A stretch of DNA of 16,756 nt from Candidatus Heimdallarchaeota archaeon (lineage in GTDB: Archaea; Asgardarchaeota; Heimdallarchaeia; Heimdallarchaeales; Kariarchaeaceae), in the NCBI GenBank assembly GCA_015522385.1, contig WAMJ01000253.1, forward strand, positions 1 through 16,756, written 5' to 3'. Within the stretch, counting starts at the first letter, position 1; each line of letters starts with the position of its first letter. A program made the position numbers and the translations under genes. Of the stretch, positions 6,950-15,200 are shown in pieces. Below the pieces are notes generated by a model, which was given only the letters and a program-made list of their open reading frames with translations, was not told where the DNA came from and searched no databases.

Positions 6950-7738
6950 ATGACAGAAAAGAAAGAACTACTAACCATGCTTGCAGAGACGTACATCCAC
7001 CCGGGTGCAGGGCAGTCAACATCACACGTCGATCTACCGGTCTCACGCGAGAGAATCACAGACTACCCATTCATTTCAAGCACCAGTCTAAAGGGTGCGT
7101 TGAGATCTGAGTACAGGAAGCGGGAAATCAATCATGAAGAAGATATCTTCTTTGGTAAAGGTGACAGGATGGGGATGCTCACATTCAGTGATGGACGGCT
7201 CCTCCTTTTGCCAGTGAGGAGTTTGCAAAAGTTGTATTACTGGATCACCTGCCCATACATCATTGAGAGGCTAAACCGCGATCTTAAGAGGACTGGAAAA
7301 CGAAGTCAAGTCCCAGACGTAGGTGTTTTGAAGAGAGGGACCGCAATTGCTAAAACCCAAGGTATGGTACATCTGGAGGAGAGAGAACTTAGTGCATCGA
7401 CGCATGTGAAATTCGATGACATAGTTCAAGCTTTACAGGGATTCATACCCGACGAAGCAGTGCGATCGAGATTATCAGACCATCTACTTGTCATGAGTAA
7501 CGAGGACTTCAAATGGTACGCTAACTACGGACTTCCTGTCCTAGCTCGGAATGTCCTGAATAAAGAAACGAAGTCCAGTGAAAACGTGTGGTATGAGGAA
7601 TACTTACCCGTAGACACGGTAATGTACTCAGTGGTCTACAAACGGAAATCTTACAACTTCAGACCATACCTCCAATTGGGTGCGAACGAAACAGTTGGTC
7701 AGGGATGGTTCAGAACCGCGGAATATGGGGGAAAGTGA
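6950..7738 (+). CDS. cmr4: CRISPR type III-B RAMP protein Cmr4 (backbone and target-RNA nuclease subunit)
   Basis: Cmr4 is the Cas7-like backbone subunit; several copies line the crRNA and each cuts target RNA at 6-base steps. I prefer the ATG at 6950 (262 residues, MTEKKELL) over an in-frame ATG at 6929, because AAGGAGG (6934-6940) lies nine bases before 6950 and the family N-terminus fits. The N-terminal block ETYIHPGAG (13-21) leads to HVDLPVSRE (26-34), in which Asp28 (codon 7031-7033) aligns with the catalytic Asp of Cmr4, so RNase activity should be kept. YPFISSTSLKGALR follows, the RAMP loop and helix. Near the C-terminus WYEEYLP and GANETVGQGWFR are typical. The gap to cmr3 is 14 bases with this start; cmr5 starts one base after its stop. 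Confidence 0.95.
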   Translation: MTEKKELLTMLAETYIHPGAGQSTSHVDLPVSRERITDYPFISSTSLKGALRSEYRKREINHEEDIFFGKGDRMGMLTFSDGRLLLLPVRSLQKLYYWITCPYIIERLNRDLKRTGKRSQVPDVGVLKRGTAIAKTQGMVHLEERELSASTHVKFDDIVQALQGFIPDEAVRSRLSDHLLVMSNEDFKWYANYGLPVLARNVLNKETKSSENVWYEEYLPVDTVMYSVVYKRKSYNFRPYLQLGANETVGQGWFRTAEYGGK

Positions 7739-7739
7739 T

Positions 7740-8150
7740 ATGAGCAAGTCTCTTGACAGAAGGCGTTCATCTCATGCACTTGCGGAAGTCAAAAAAGTCG
7801 TTGGGAAGGATTATGCAACAAAATTCAGGAGTTACGCACGGAGCTTCCCCTCAAAAATTGTGATGTTCGGTCTTGGGAACGCGGTAGCAACTGAATTTTC
7901 CAGTGCGGGACGGAAGGATCAAAGTACAGTGGAAAGTAAAGCGCACAAACAACTTGTTACTAGCGTTTTTAGCTGGATTGGAGAGAAGGAAAGAAAGGAT
8001 TTCGATGCCCTCTCTGACATTCACCGTCTGGGGTATATCTCTGACTTGGATCAGATTGAGTACGAGCTCCTCCAGTCAGAGATCCTGTCATACCTCACAT
8101 GGTTGAAAAAGTATGCTCAGGCACTGATCGAGAAGGGAGATGAAGTCTGA
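7740..8150 (+). CDS. cmr5: CRISPR type III-B small subunit Cmr5
   Basis: Cmr5 is the all-helical small subunit that stacks along the complex and stabilises the crRNA-target duplex. This 136-residue protein matches the family in size and pattern: a basic N-terminal helix, YATKFRSYARSFPSKIVMFG (25-44) with the characteristic proline-then-glycine turn (FPSKIxxFGL), and a C-terminal helix YELLQSEILSYLTWLKKYAQ, close to the usual Y-x-x-x-x-E-x-x-x-x-L-x-W-L-K-x-x-A. The ATG lies one base after the cmr4 stop; GGGGG (7727-7731) or GTGAT (7735-7739) may serve as ribosome-binding signal. Its stop overlaps the cmr6 start (TGATG). Identification rests on both position and sequence. Confidence 0.92.
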   Translation: MSKSLDRRRSSHALAEVKKVVGKDYATKFRSYARSFPSKIVMFGLGNAVATEFSSAGRKDQSTVESKAHKQLVTSVFSWIGEKERKDFDALSDIHRLGYISDLDQIEYELLQSEILSYLTWLKKYAQALIEKGDEV

Positions 8151-9070
8151 TGACGAAGAAGAAAAGACCAAAATATATTCCAAAGGAAAAATCAAAGAAG
8201 GACGACAAGATTAATGTGATTACATCTGGAAAAAACAAAGGAAAAGCTCCTGCAAAATCTGTTCAGCCAGCGAAGAAGACCGTAAAGAAAGAGACCATAT
8301 CTGCAAGACCATTCTCGGGTGGTATGATGATCAAGACCTCCTCGCCTCCGAAAAGCGGTGGACACACTGGATTATATTTCCAGAAGTATGTGGACACATG
8401 GGAAATCAAGGAAAACACAATAGATTTGAATAAGAATGAATGGATCAATAAAGTCCTACAGTTTGCTTCCCCGTCACAAAACTCTCCCTACCTCAATGAG
8501 TTGAGAAAACGGAACTCCAAGCTCATAGAAAGTGCAGGGGGGAAGGTCGTTTCGATCAGGAGTACGTCTCGAACACTTCTAGGACTGGGCTATGATCACC
8601 CAATTGAAAATGGATTCCTCTTTCATCATACTCTTGGAGTCCCATTCATCAGAGGCACGAGCCTGAAGGGTGTGATCAAGTCTTTCTCTAAGGTATGGAA
8701 GGGTGAAGACCTATCCGTCAAGAATTCTGCCGATTCCTTCATCTGTACCGATGCCATTCCTGATTCTGTGAAGTTAGAGGGGGACATCCTCACTCCACAT
8801 TATTCAAACTACTATAGTGAAGGTGAGAAGGTGGTTGAAGGGTCAGAAGAGCAAATAGAGAACATGAACTGCTGGCCAGCCGATTGGGAGAACCCTGTTC
8901 CCGTCCCCTTTCTCTCACTTGCTAAAGGTATTACATTCCAGCTCGGGATTATCCCCCGCACCGAGGAGGCTGATCTCGACAAAATTGTCGAAATATTAGG
9001 TGAAGCACTGCAAGTAGTGGGTATAGGTGCAAAGACCTCCTCTGGTTACGGAAGATTCTCTGTAGTTTAA
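8150..9070 (+). CDS. cmr6: CRISPR type III-B RAMP protein Cmr6 with lysine-rich N-terminal tail
   Basis: Cmr6 is the Cas7-like subunit that caps the backbone next to Cmr1 at the crRNA 3' side. The core has the expected order: GLYFQKYV (74-81), LGYDHPIENGFLFHH (146-160), LGVPFIRGTSLKGVIKSF (162-179), the RAMP loop, and the C-terminal GIGAKTSSGYGRF (291-303). Ahead of the core sits a tail unlike the usual short Cmr6 N-terminus: 17 lysines in the first 50 residues, with Pro, Gly and Ser and no predicted fold. The ATG at 8150 overlaps the cmr5 stop and GGGAG (8135-8139) lies ten bases upstream, so the tail appears to be truly translated. It might bind RNA non-specifically or hold neighbouring subunits; that is inference. 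It is the last gene of the operon, ending one base from convergent trmJ. Confidence 0.95.
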   Translation: MTKKKRPKYIPKEKSKKDDKINVITSGKNKGKAPAKSVQPAKKTVKKETISARPFSGGMMIKTSSPPKSGGHTGLYFQKYVDTWEIKENTIDLNKNEWINKVLQFASPSQNSPYLNELRKRNSKLIESAGGKVVSIRSTSRTLLGLGYDHPIENGFLFHHTLGVPFIRGTSLKGVIKSFSKVWKGEDLSVKNSADSFICTDAIPDSVKLEGDILTPHYSNYYSEGEKVVEGSEEQIENMNCWPADWENPVPVPFLSLAKGITFQLGIIPRTEEADLDKIVEILGEALQVVGIGAKTSSGYGRFSVV

Positions 9071-9071
9071 T

Positions 9072-9791
9072 TCATTCTTTGTCTCCAGCTAATTTTATGC
9101 TTATCCCCCGGAGTAATGTGAGCAGTACCCCTAGTTCCCGCTTATTGACCAGTGCTCTGCTGAAGACAGAATCTACAACCTGTGCCGCGGACTCCTTGGT
9201 ACGGTTCGGCACGTGTGCCCCCGCGGCTATTTCCGAGATGTAGGTGCGGAGGAGCTCTCGATCGTGGTTGCTCACCGGCTCGTGCCCCGTGTCCAGCTCG
9301 ATTCCCAACAGCTCCCTCCTCTGAAGCTCGAACAGGGTGAGGGCAGCGGCATGGGAGATGTTGAGTATTCGGTGCGTGCGTAGCTCGGGTTTCAACGGGA
9401 TGGTGGCAGCAAGGTCACATGTCATCAGGTCTCGGTTGGACAGCCCCGCATTCTCTGGACCCAGAACTATACCCACATGGACGTCAGGAACCATCTCAGC
9501 CGCTTCGAAAATGGTCACGACATTGCGTTCCAAGCTGTCCTTCGCAGGTCTGCCCGTCAGGGCGAGCAGGTAGTCCACCTGTTCGTACACCTCTTGCAAG
9601 TCGTCAAGTCTCACTATCCTGTCGATGTAGCCTCTGGCATCGGCTGCGGTATAGTACGTCTTCTTGTGACGGATAGTACACTGGGGACGGACGGCGATGA
9701 GCGAATCCGCCTCGAAATTGCTGCACAGGCGGGCGAGTGCTCCGAGGTTCTCCGAGCTCTGGATCTCCACGCAGACGATACTGAATCTCAC
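9072..9791 (-). CDS. trmJ: tRNA (Nm32) 2'-O-methyltransferase, SpoU/SPOUT family (TrmJ-like)
   Basis: TrmJ transfers a methyl group from S-adenosylmethionine to the ribose 2'-OH of nucleotide 32 in the tRNA anticodon loop. This 239-residue protein has the three SpoU motifs of the knotted SPOUT fold: SSENLGALARL (12-22) with the motif-1 Asn and Arg, VGIVLGPENAGLSNRDL (106-122), and IPLKPE...LNISHAAAL (131-151) with Asn144 and Ser146. The C-terminal helical tail (about 180-239) matches the TrmJ length class rather than the shorter TrmL. The start is GTG at 9791; a stop codon lies nine codons upstream in frame and no ATG intervenes. A TATA box (9816-9822) 28 bases upstream suggests a leaderless mRNA. 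The methylated nucleotide is inferred from family. It converges on cmr6 with one base between stops. Confidence 0.88.
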   Translation of the reverse strand: MRFSIVCVEIQSSENLGALARLCSNFEADSLIAVRPQCTIRHKKTYYTAADARGYIDRIVRLDDLQEVYEQVDYLLALTGRPAKDSLERNVVTIFEAAEMVPDVHVGIVLGPENAGLSNRDLMTCDLAATIPLKPELRTHRILNISHAAALTLFELQRRELLGIELDTGHEPVSNHDRELLRTYISEIAAGAHVPNRTKESAAQVVDSVFSRALVNKRELGVLLTLLRGISIKLAGDKE

Positions 9792-9813
9792 TGAAGTACT
9801 CGGGGAATAGACT

Positions 9814-9823
9814 GGTTATAACG
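9814..9823 (-). promoter_or_regulatory. TATA box for trmJ (leaderless type)
   Basis: On the minus strand the sequence reads CGTTATAACC, an archaeal-like TATA element centred about 28 bases before the GTG start, with no Shine-Dalgarno element between. It falls in the 60-base gap between cutA and trmJ (9792-9851), so trmJ probably has its own promoter even if read-through from cutA occurs. Confidence 0.5.
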
Positions 9824-9851
9824 CTTGCTCCAGTCACCGAATTGCATGACC

Positions 9852-10169
9852 TTACTGTTGATTTTCTCTGCACTGCTCCACCACCCACTCTCCGTACTCG
9901 AAGGTGGTTTCAGCCTCCCATGTCGTGACCTCTGGGACATCATACGGGTGGATTCGGAGGAGACTTTCCCGTAGTTCCTCGGCCGAAGCAATAGGGTGCT
10001 TCATGGTCACCCTGTACTCCTCATCGTGATGCAGGGCCCCCTCCCAGTAAAAGATACTCTCGATCCGTTCGATCTGTGCACAAGCAATGAGTCCTGACTC
10101 AACAAATTTTTTGGAGATGCGCAGAGCATCCTCCCGCTCCCCTGTCGTCGTTACTGTTACTCCTATCAT
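9852..10169 (-). CDS. cutA: CutA-type divalent cation tolerance protein
   Basis: CutA proteins are very stable cytoplasmic trimers with a ferredoxin-like fold that bind divalent metals such as copper; the cellular role is not settled. The 105-residue length is typical. Visible signatures are the first strand MIGVTVTTTG, LIACAQIERIESIFYWEG (27-44), which corresponds to the family's A-C-x-x-I...S-x-Y-x-W-x-G, the acidic HDEEYRV, and HPYDVPE, close to the family's H-P-Y-E-x-P-E. The last helix ends in a region with a Cys (QCREN). The ATG at 10169 has a TATA-like ATTTTTAAT 22-30 bases upstream and no Shine-Dalgarno element, again a leaderless pattern. It lies 39 bases downstream of the histidine kinase gene on the same strand. 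Confidence 0.9.
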   Translation of the reverse strand: MIGVTVTTTGEREDALRISKKFVESGLIACAQIERIESIFYWEGALHHDEEYRVTMKHPIASAEELRESLLRIHPYDVPEVTTWEAETTFEYGEWVVEQCRENQQ

Positions 10170-10190
10170 AGTTCATATCCCTTGTTTCGG

Positions 10191-10199
10191 ATTAAAAAT
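10191..10199 (-). promoter_or_regulatory. TATA box for cutA (leaderless type)
   Basis: The minus strand reads ATTTTTAAT centred 26 bases before the cutA ATG. The same T-run directly follows the histidine kinase stop (10209), so it may act both as terminator for that gene and promoter for cutA. Assignment rests on spacing and composition only. Confidence 0.45.
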
Positions 10200-10208
10200 G
10201 TGCAGGGT

Positions 10209-12149
10209 TTACATTAGAACCATTGAGAAGATGAGGACGAGCTCAGAGATGGTGTAGGGTTTCATGAGGAAATAGGTGTTGTCGTCATTGAGGTGGTCTA
10301 TCTTCTCCTGGGAAAACCCCGAGGACAGCACAATGGGGACGTCGGGATCGATAGCGCGTATCTTCCCGTAGGTCTCCAGACCAGTCATCACTGGCATTGT
10401 GAGATCCAGCAATATCAGGTCGTACTTCCCTAGATCGAAGAGGGCCAATGCCTCCTCTCCGTTCGCTGCAGTACTGACCTCTAGACCAAGGTTATGCAAG
10501 TGTGCACTAATCACTCTGCGGATGTCGTTATCGTCGTCGGCGAAGAGTACTCTCCCACTCAGGTTCTCTATAGGTATGGTCTCAGGAAAGGTATCCGTCG
10601 CCCTGTCGGTCATCGGTAAGTAGATACAGAAGCTTGTCCCCTTCCCTTCCTCGGAGTTTACGGTGAGCCCGGCGTTGTGCTTCTGGAGTATGCTTCGGAC
10701 GACACTTAGCCCCAGCCCTCTCCCCATTGACTTCGTGGAGAAGAAGGGGTCACATATTCGGGATAGGATGTCCCCGGAGATTCCGGAACCGGTGTCGCGA
10801 ACTTCGATTTTGGCAAATGTCTTCACGCTGGATCCGGGATCTAATAGTACTGTGTTATTATTCTCAAACCCCCCCACACTCAGTTCGAGTCTGATCTTCC
10901 CCGAGCTGTCTCCAATAGCATCTCTGGCGTTGATAACGAGGTTGAGAATGACCTGCTGGATCTGGTAGCTGTCCACCAGTGTGTTACAGCTCTCACACAA
11001 CTCGTACTCCATCATCACGTTCTTCGGAACTGCGACACTCAGCACCTTGTCCATCCCTCTGATGAGTTCCGCTATATCCACGGAGGAGACCACCTGCGGG
11101 TGTGATCCCGAGAGCATCAGGAGTTCTTTTGTCAGGAGCCTCGCGCTCTTGCAGATCTCCACTATCGAGTGAAGATATTCCTCGATCTTCGAGCCCGTGT
11201 CCACCATCGACATGGCCAACTCCGTATTTCCGAGTATTGCCATGAGGAAGTTGTTGAAATCATGGGCTATCCCTCCGCTTAACACTCCGAGGCTCTCGAG
11301 CTTCTGGGCGTTGAAGAGCTGCCGCTCCACCTCCTCCTTTTCTTTCTCTAGACGTGTCTGAACAGAGAGATCTATGTTGAACGAGATTGCTACAGGCTCC
11401 CCATCGATGACTGCCTTGCTGGCATAGATCCTCATCGGGAATTCTGATCCATCCTTCCTCCTTCCTATGGTGTCGTACTTCGGTGGGATATTAATATCGC
11501 CCTCTACCTTCTTGGCCTCAGCCCTCATTCTCCCCCACTCGTCTATAGACAGCAGATCGTATCCTGATCTGCCCACGAGCTCCTCCTTGGAGTCATATCC
11601 GAAGACCTTAACTCCAGCAGGATTAACGTCGATGATACGGGTATCCTGTACGATAAATATACCTATGGGTGAATTCTGGAACAGTGTGCGGTACTTCCTC
11701 TCTGTCTCAAGTAGTTTGTCCTCAGTTCGCTTGAAGTCGGAGATGTCACTCGCAACACCGAGAGTACCTATCTGCTTGCCATCCACGTAGGTGGGGAATG
11801 TCGTGCTCCACATGTATACATTGTAGACCTCCTTCTCCCCATCGACGTACTGCGCACCTGTCCCGGAGAGCAACCTGCTGTCTTCTTTTCCATTCAACGC
11901 TATCTGGTGGTGCTCCAGCACTTCGGGGAAATCCTTGTAGACATCAAACACTGACATGCCGACCACCATGTCCTCTTCCAACTGCAGCGTCTTCAAGGCC
12001 CCACCCTTGGACAGTGTGAATCTCCCATCGTTGTCAAGTTTCCAGAAGAGTACTGGCGACCTTCTGATGATCTCCAAGAGCTCCTGCTTGTCCTGTCTCA
12101 GCTGTTTTATCTCTTCTTTTAACCTGCGAATCTCGTCCGCATCTACCAT
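10209..12149 (-). CDS. Soluble hybrid histidine kinase (PAS-PAS-HisKA-HATPase-REC)
   Basis: This 646-residue protein senses through PAS domains and passes phosphate internally from His to Asp. Order: a charged coiled coil (about 1-30), PAS 1 (about 28-140), PAS 2 (about 150-265), a linker coiled coil (265-283), the HisKA helix with SLGVLSGGIAHDFNN (286-300; His296), and the ATPase domain with NLVINARDAI (403-412), DTGSGIS (452-458) and GRGLGLS (476-482). A receiver domain follows, with the acidic cluster DDD (538-540), phospho-acceptor Asp582 in LLDLTMP and Lys630 in KPY. There is no membrane segment, so it should be cytoplasmic. No output domain or separate response regulator adjoins it, so its target is unknown. 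A CESC pair (Cys385, Cys388) near the ATPase start is unusual. The ATG at 12149 has no good Shine-Dalgarno element and only a weak TATA-like stretch near 12175. Confidence 0.93.
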   Translation of the reverse strand: MVDADEIRRLKEEIKQLRQDKQELLEIIRRSPVLFWKLDNDGRFTLSKGGALKTLQLEEDMVVGMSVFDVYKDFPEVLEHHQIALNGKEDSRLLSGTGAQYVDGEKEVYNVYMWSTTFPTYVDGKQIGTLGVASDISDFKRTEDKLLETERKYRTLFQNSPIGIFIVQDTRIIDVNPAGVKVFGYDSKEELVGRSGYDLLSIDEWGRMRAEAKKVEGDINIPPKYDTIGRRKDGSEFPMRIYASKAVIDGEPVAISFNIDLSVQTRLEKEKEEVERQLFNAQKLESLGVLSGGIAHDFNNFLMAILGNTELAMSMVDTGSKIEEYLHSIVEICKSARLLTKELLMLSGSHPQVVSSVDIAELIRGMDKVLSVAVPKNVMMEYELCESCNTLVDSYQIQQVILNLVINARDAIGDSSGKIRLELSVGGFENNNTVLLDPGSSVKTFAKIEVRDTGSGISGDILSRICDPFFSTKSMGRGLGLSVVRSILQKHNAGLTVNSEEGKGTSFCIYLPMTDRATDTFPETIPIENLSGRVLFADDDNDIRRVISAHLHNLGLEVSTAANGEEALALFDLGKYDLILLDLTMPVMTGLETYGKIRAIDPDVPIVLSSGFSQEKIDHLNDDNTYFLMKPYTISELVLIFSMVLM

Positions 12150-12250
12150 CGGACTAGTATAAATGGCGTACTATTTCAACATTTGCTGGGTAACATTTTG
12201 GGATATTCTGTCCTCTGGGATCATGTAAGCTATCCTAGCGGAGTAATGTA

Positions 12251-12275
12251 ATAAAAATATTATAATCAAAAATAG
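12251..12275 (-). terminator. T-rich terminator of the large surface-protein gene
   Basis: Starting seven bases after the stop codon on the minus strand, the sequence contains CTATTTTTGATT and AATATTTTTAT, two five-T runs in a strongly AT-rich stretch with no stem. Archaeal RNA polymerase often stops at such T-runs. The rest of the 132-base gap to the histidine kinase (12150-12281) shows no gene. Confidence 0.5.
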
Positions 12276-12281
12276 ATTGCT

Positions 12282-15200
12282 CTAATTGTTCTTCTTCTTC
12301 CTTCGTAAAGAGGGAATGGCCACCAGTGAAATCAGTACTGCATAGATTTGCAGTGGGACATCCAAAATGTTACTTTCAGAAGTCGATCCGATCGTGGGAG
12401 GTACCCATTCTGGGGGGAGATCCACCCAGTAGTTGATGACGTAGAAATTGTAGGAAAGCCCCTTGTGCACAACCGTCTGGTTGTAGAAGAGCATCCCAAA
12501 ACTGTACCTATATGCATTGTAATCTCCCTCGTCACTGATGCTACCTACGTCTGCTTGGATGGCAGTGTTCTCCCCCACACTCGTCTCATGTATTGCAGCA
12601 TTTCCCGAGGTCAGTCCGTACCCCCCGTTAGGACCTATCCCGTTCACAAGGAATGTCCCGTCAAACTTGTACTGCTCTGTAATCGTGGTGGAGTATCCAT
12701 TAGCATCCTCCTCCGAGAGATCAATGCGGACACTGATTGCCCCTCCTCCTTGACCCACGGTCTTGAGGGGACTACGGAGGATTTTGGTACTTGCCTCTAG
12801 GGTAGCAATCTCATCCTCACGCATGTACGAGGCTACATCCCCTGGTGTGTGACTGAATATATTCTCCCCGATGTCCATCTCCGTCTCATCGTTGCGAGCG
12901 TTGTAATACTCTTTGGTCTCGATAAACATCGAGGGGTCGCGGGGAATATTGATGGTCATCTCTTCACCAATCATCTTCTCATCTGCCGCATCAAGGATCT
13001 TGTAGTAGAATACGTCGTAGCTGGCCGCGCTGTACAGTACGAAATCGTCGAGATATCCGCCCGCAAATTCCTCGGTTACAGTGATGGTCCTTGTCTTGGT
13101 ATTGGTGGTGGTAAACACTTTCTCGTATTCGTAAGTGAAACCAGCACCAACCTCAATTAGGTCAAAAAACTCTGGCTTGATCTGGAAACCGACAAACCAG
13201 TTGTACCCAGAAGAGACCTCGTTCCCGTTTGTCTCAGAGTTGGAGACTGCTTTTCCAAAAGTCGTTCCCGTCAGGGCGTAGTTCTGTGAGATTCCTAACT
13301 GATTTGGAGGGGCAGCCGCAACCACTGCAATCTCTCCAGGGGTGGTAAATTTCTCTCTTTTTCCGGTGAACTCAACTGTGTAGGCATCTCCATTGAAGTC
13401 TGCAACTGCCACTGCGTTGAGCACCCTTGTGATTCCTTCACTGACAAAGAAGTACTCCTCGGCCAAGGACGTCTCGTTCCATTCAAGGATTGACATAGCG
13501 TGAGCATCTTGTGAATAGGAGTATGCCAACACGAATTCGTCAATTCCATCGAGATCTACATCCCCGAAGTCAAAAGAGGGGAAATCTCCATAATAATCTA
13601 TACCATTGTCCGTGTATGTAAGTTGCTGCTCGAACACGATGTCCTGCTTTATTCCCGAGAAGACAGTAAGGTATGAATTCTCGGTCAAATAGAAGAGTTC
13701 AGAGTTCCCGTCCCTGTCCATGTCGTAGATCTTCATCCGGGGGGATTGTGACGCGAGGGTGGACAAGACTGGAGAGGTGTAGACAAGGGTGAAATTGGAT
13801 TCGTAGGTCATAAGCACCGCTTGATTCTCGTCATGAAGGGCTATAACCAGCTCTGCTTCTCCATCATTGTCCATGTCTCCAATCGCAGGGCTGACACCAC
13901 TGACACCACTCCATTTGATGGTTTTGAGAACAGTGTAGTTCGCACCAGCGTCATCAAAGATCTTGGCATACACGCCACCAACACCATCGGATCCCGAAAT
14001 GACAAACTCGTCCCTTCCGTCGCCGTCAATGTCGCCAAATGCCAGATTCTGTGTCTGGTAAAACTGAAAATTCAATGTATCAAACTGTACATGCTCTGGA
14101 GCCTTGAATTTTGCCTTGTACTTCAATGTCCCGTCAAAATTATAGGGGAGCTGATCAGCTAGACTGATTTTGTAGACCGTGTTTGTCTCCGATCTCCGAG
14201 CGGTGCGTATCGCCCCTTCAATTCCGTCGAGGTAGAACCCAGTCCTTGACTTGATCGTGGCATAGACATTGGAGAAAAGCTGCCCAGTGAAGCCCTTTTC
14301 GGGATCACTGGCCTCGAAAGAGAAGATCTCATTCTCAGTTAGGGTATCGATATCTACGAATTTGGCCCCTCCCGAGCTACTCGAGATGGAGAGATACTTC
14401 CCGTTGCTGTCAAGAAGAGAGAAAGGTGCCCCGTAGAAAACTGTCCCAACATCGCTTCTGTTGTAGGGATTTACTAGTGTGAACCTAAATTCAGACTCTG
14501 CCACTGTCTCGCCCCTGTTGTATGCGACCGTCAGACCGTTACCGTTCGAGAAGAAGTAGGACGAATGAGATTCAGGAGTTCTCACGGATATCTCGTCTCC
14601 ATACTTAACCTGTCGGCTGGTGTTCGACATAGCGAGGTCATCGAATACCCAGATAGTGGGTACACCGCCATCAAGGGCGTAGATAACAATCTCACTCATC
14701 GCGTCGTCGTCCAGATTCGGTGCGATGACCTGAGGGATGAGATCGTATTTTTTGCCAGCTTGGTCCCCACCAAAAGGCATGAGGTAGTTATCTGCTAAGG
14801 TGGCAAAGGAGTTGGTGCTACCCCAAGACTCCATGATCTTTATCCCGATCTGAGGTAATCCATCCGTGTATCCGTTGGTGTAGAACACGGAGATAGCGTC
14901 CTGTCTCAGGTTCCCGTCCAAGTCTCCTGCCGCGATATTGGATGGACCCACATCGTCATCGGCTATGGCCAGATTGTCGAATCGATCAATAGCAAGGCTC
15001 TCCGTGAAGTTTGTACCCTGTTGATAGGATATTGACTGGAACCCCAGATCTCCGGGAGTACTGCTAATCGGAATACTAGACCACTGCGAAATCAGGATAT
15101 CATCGGAACCAAGGATCGCTGATTTGTCGGTTCCAAGTGGGTTTGACACCTGGTCAAGAGCAGTGCTTGTGGTGGTGATTGGGTCGTTGGTGTTCCGAAC

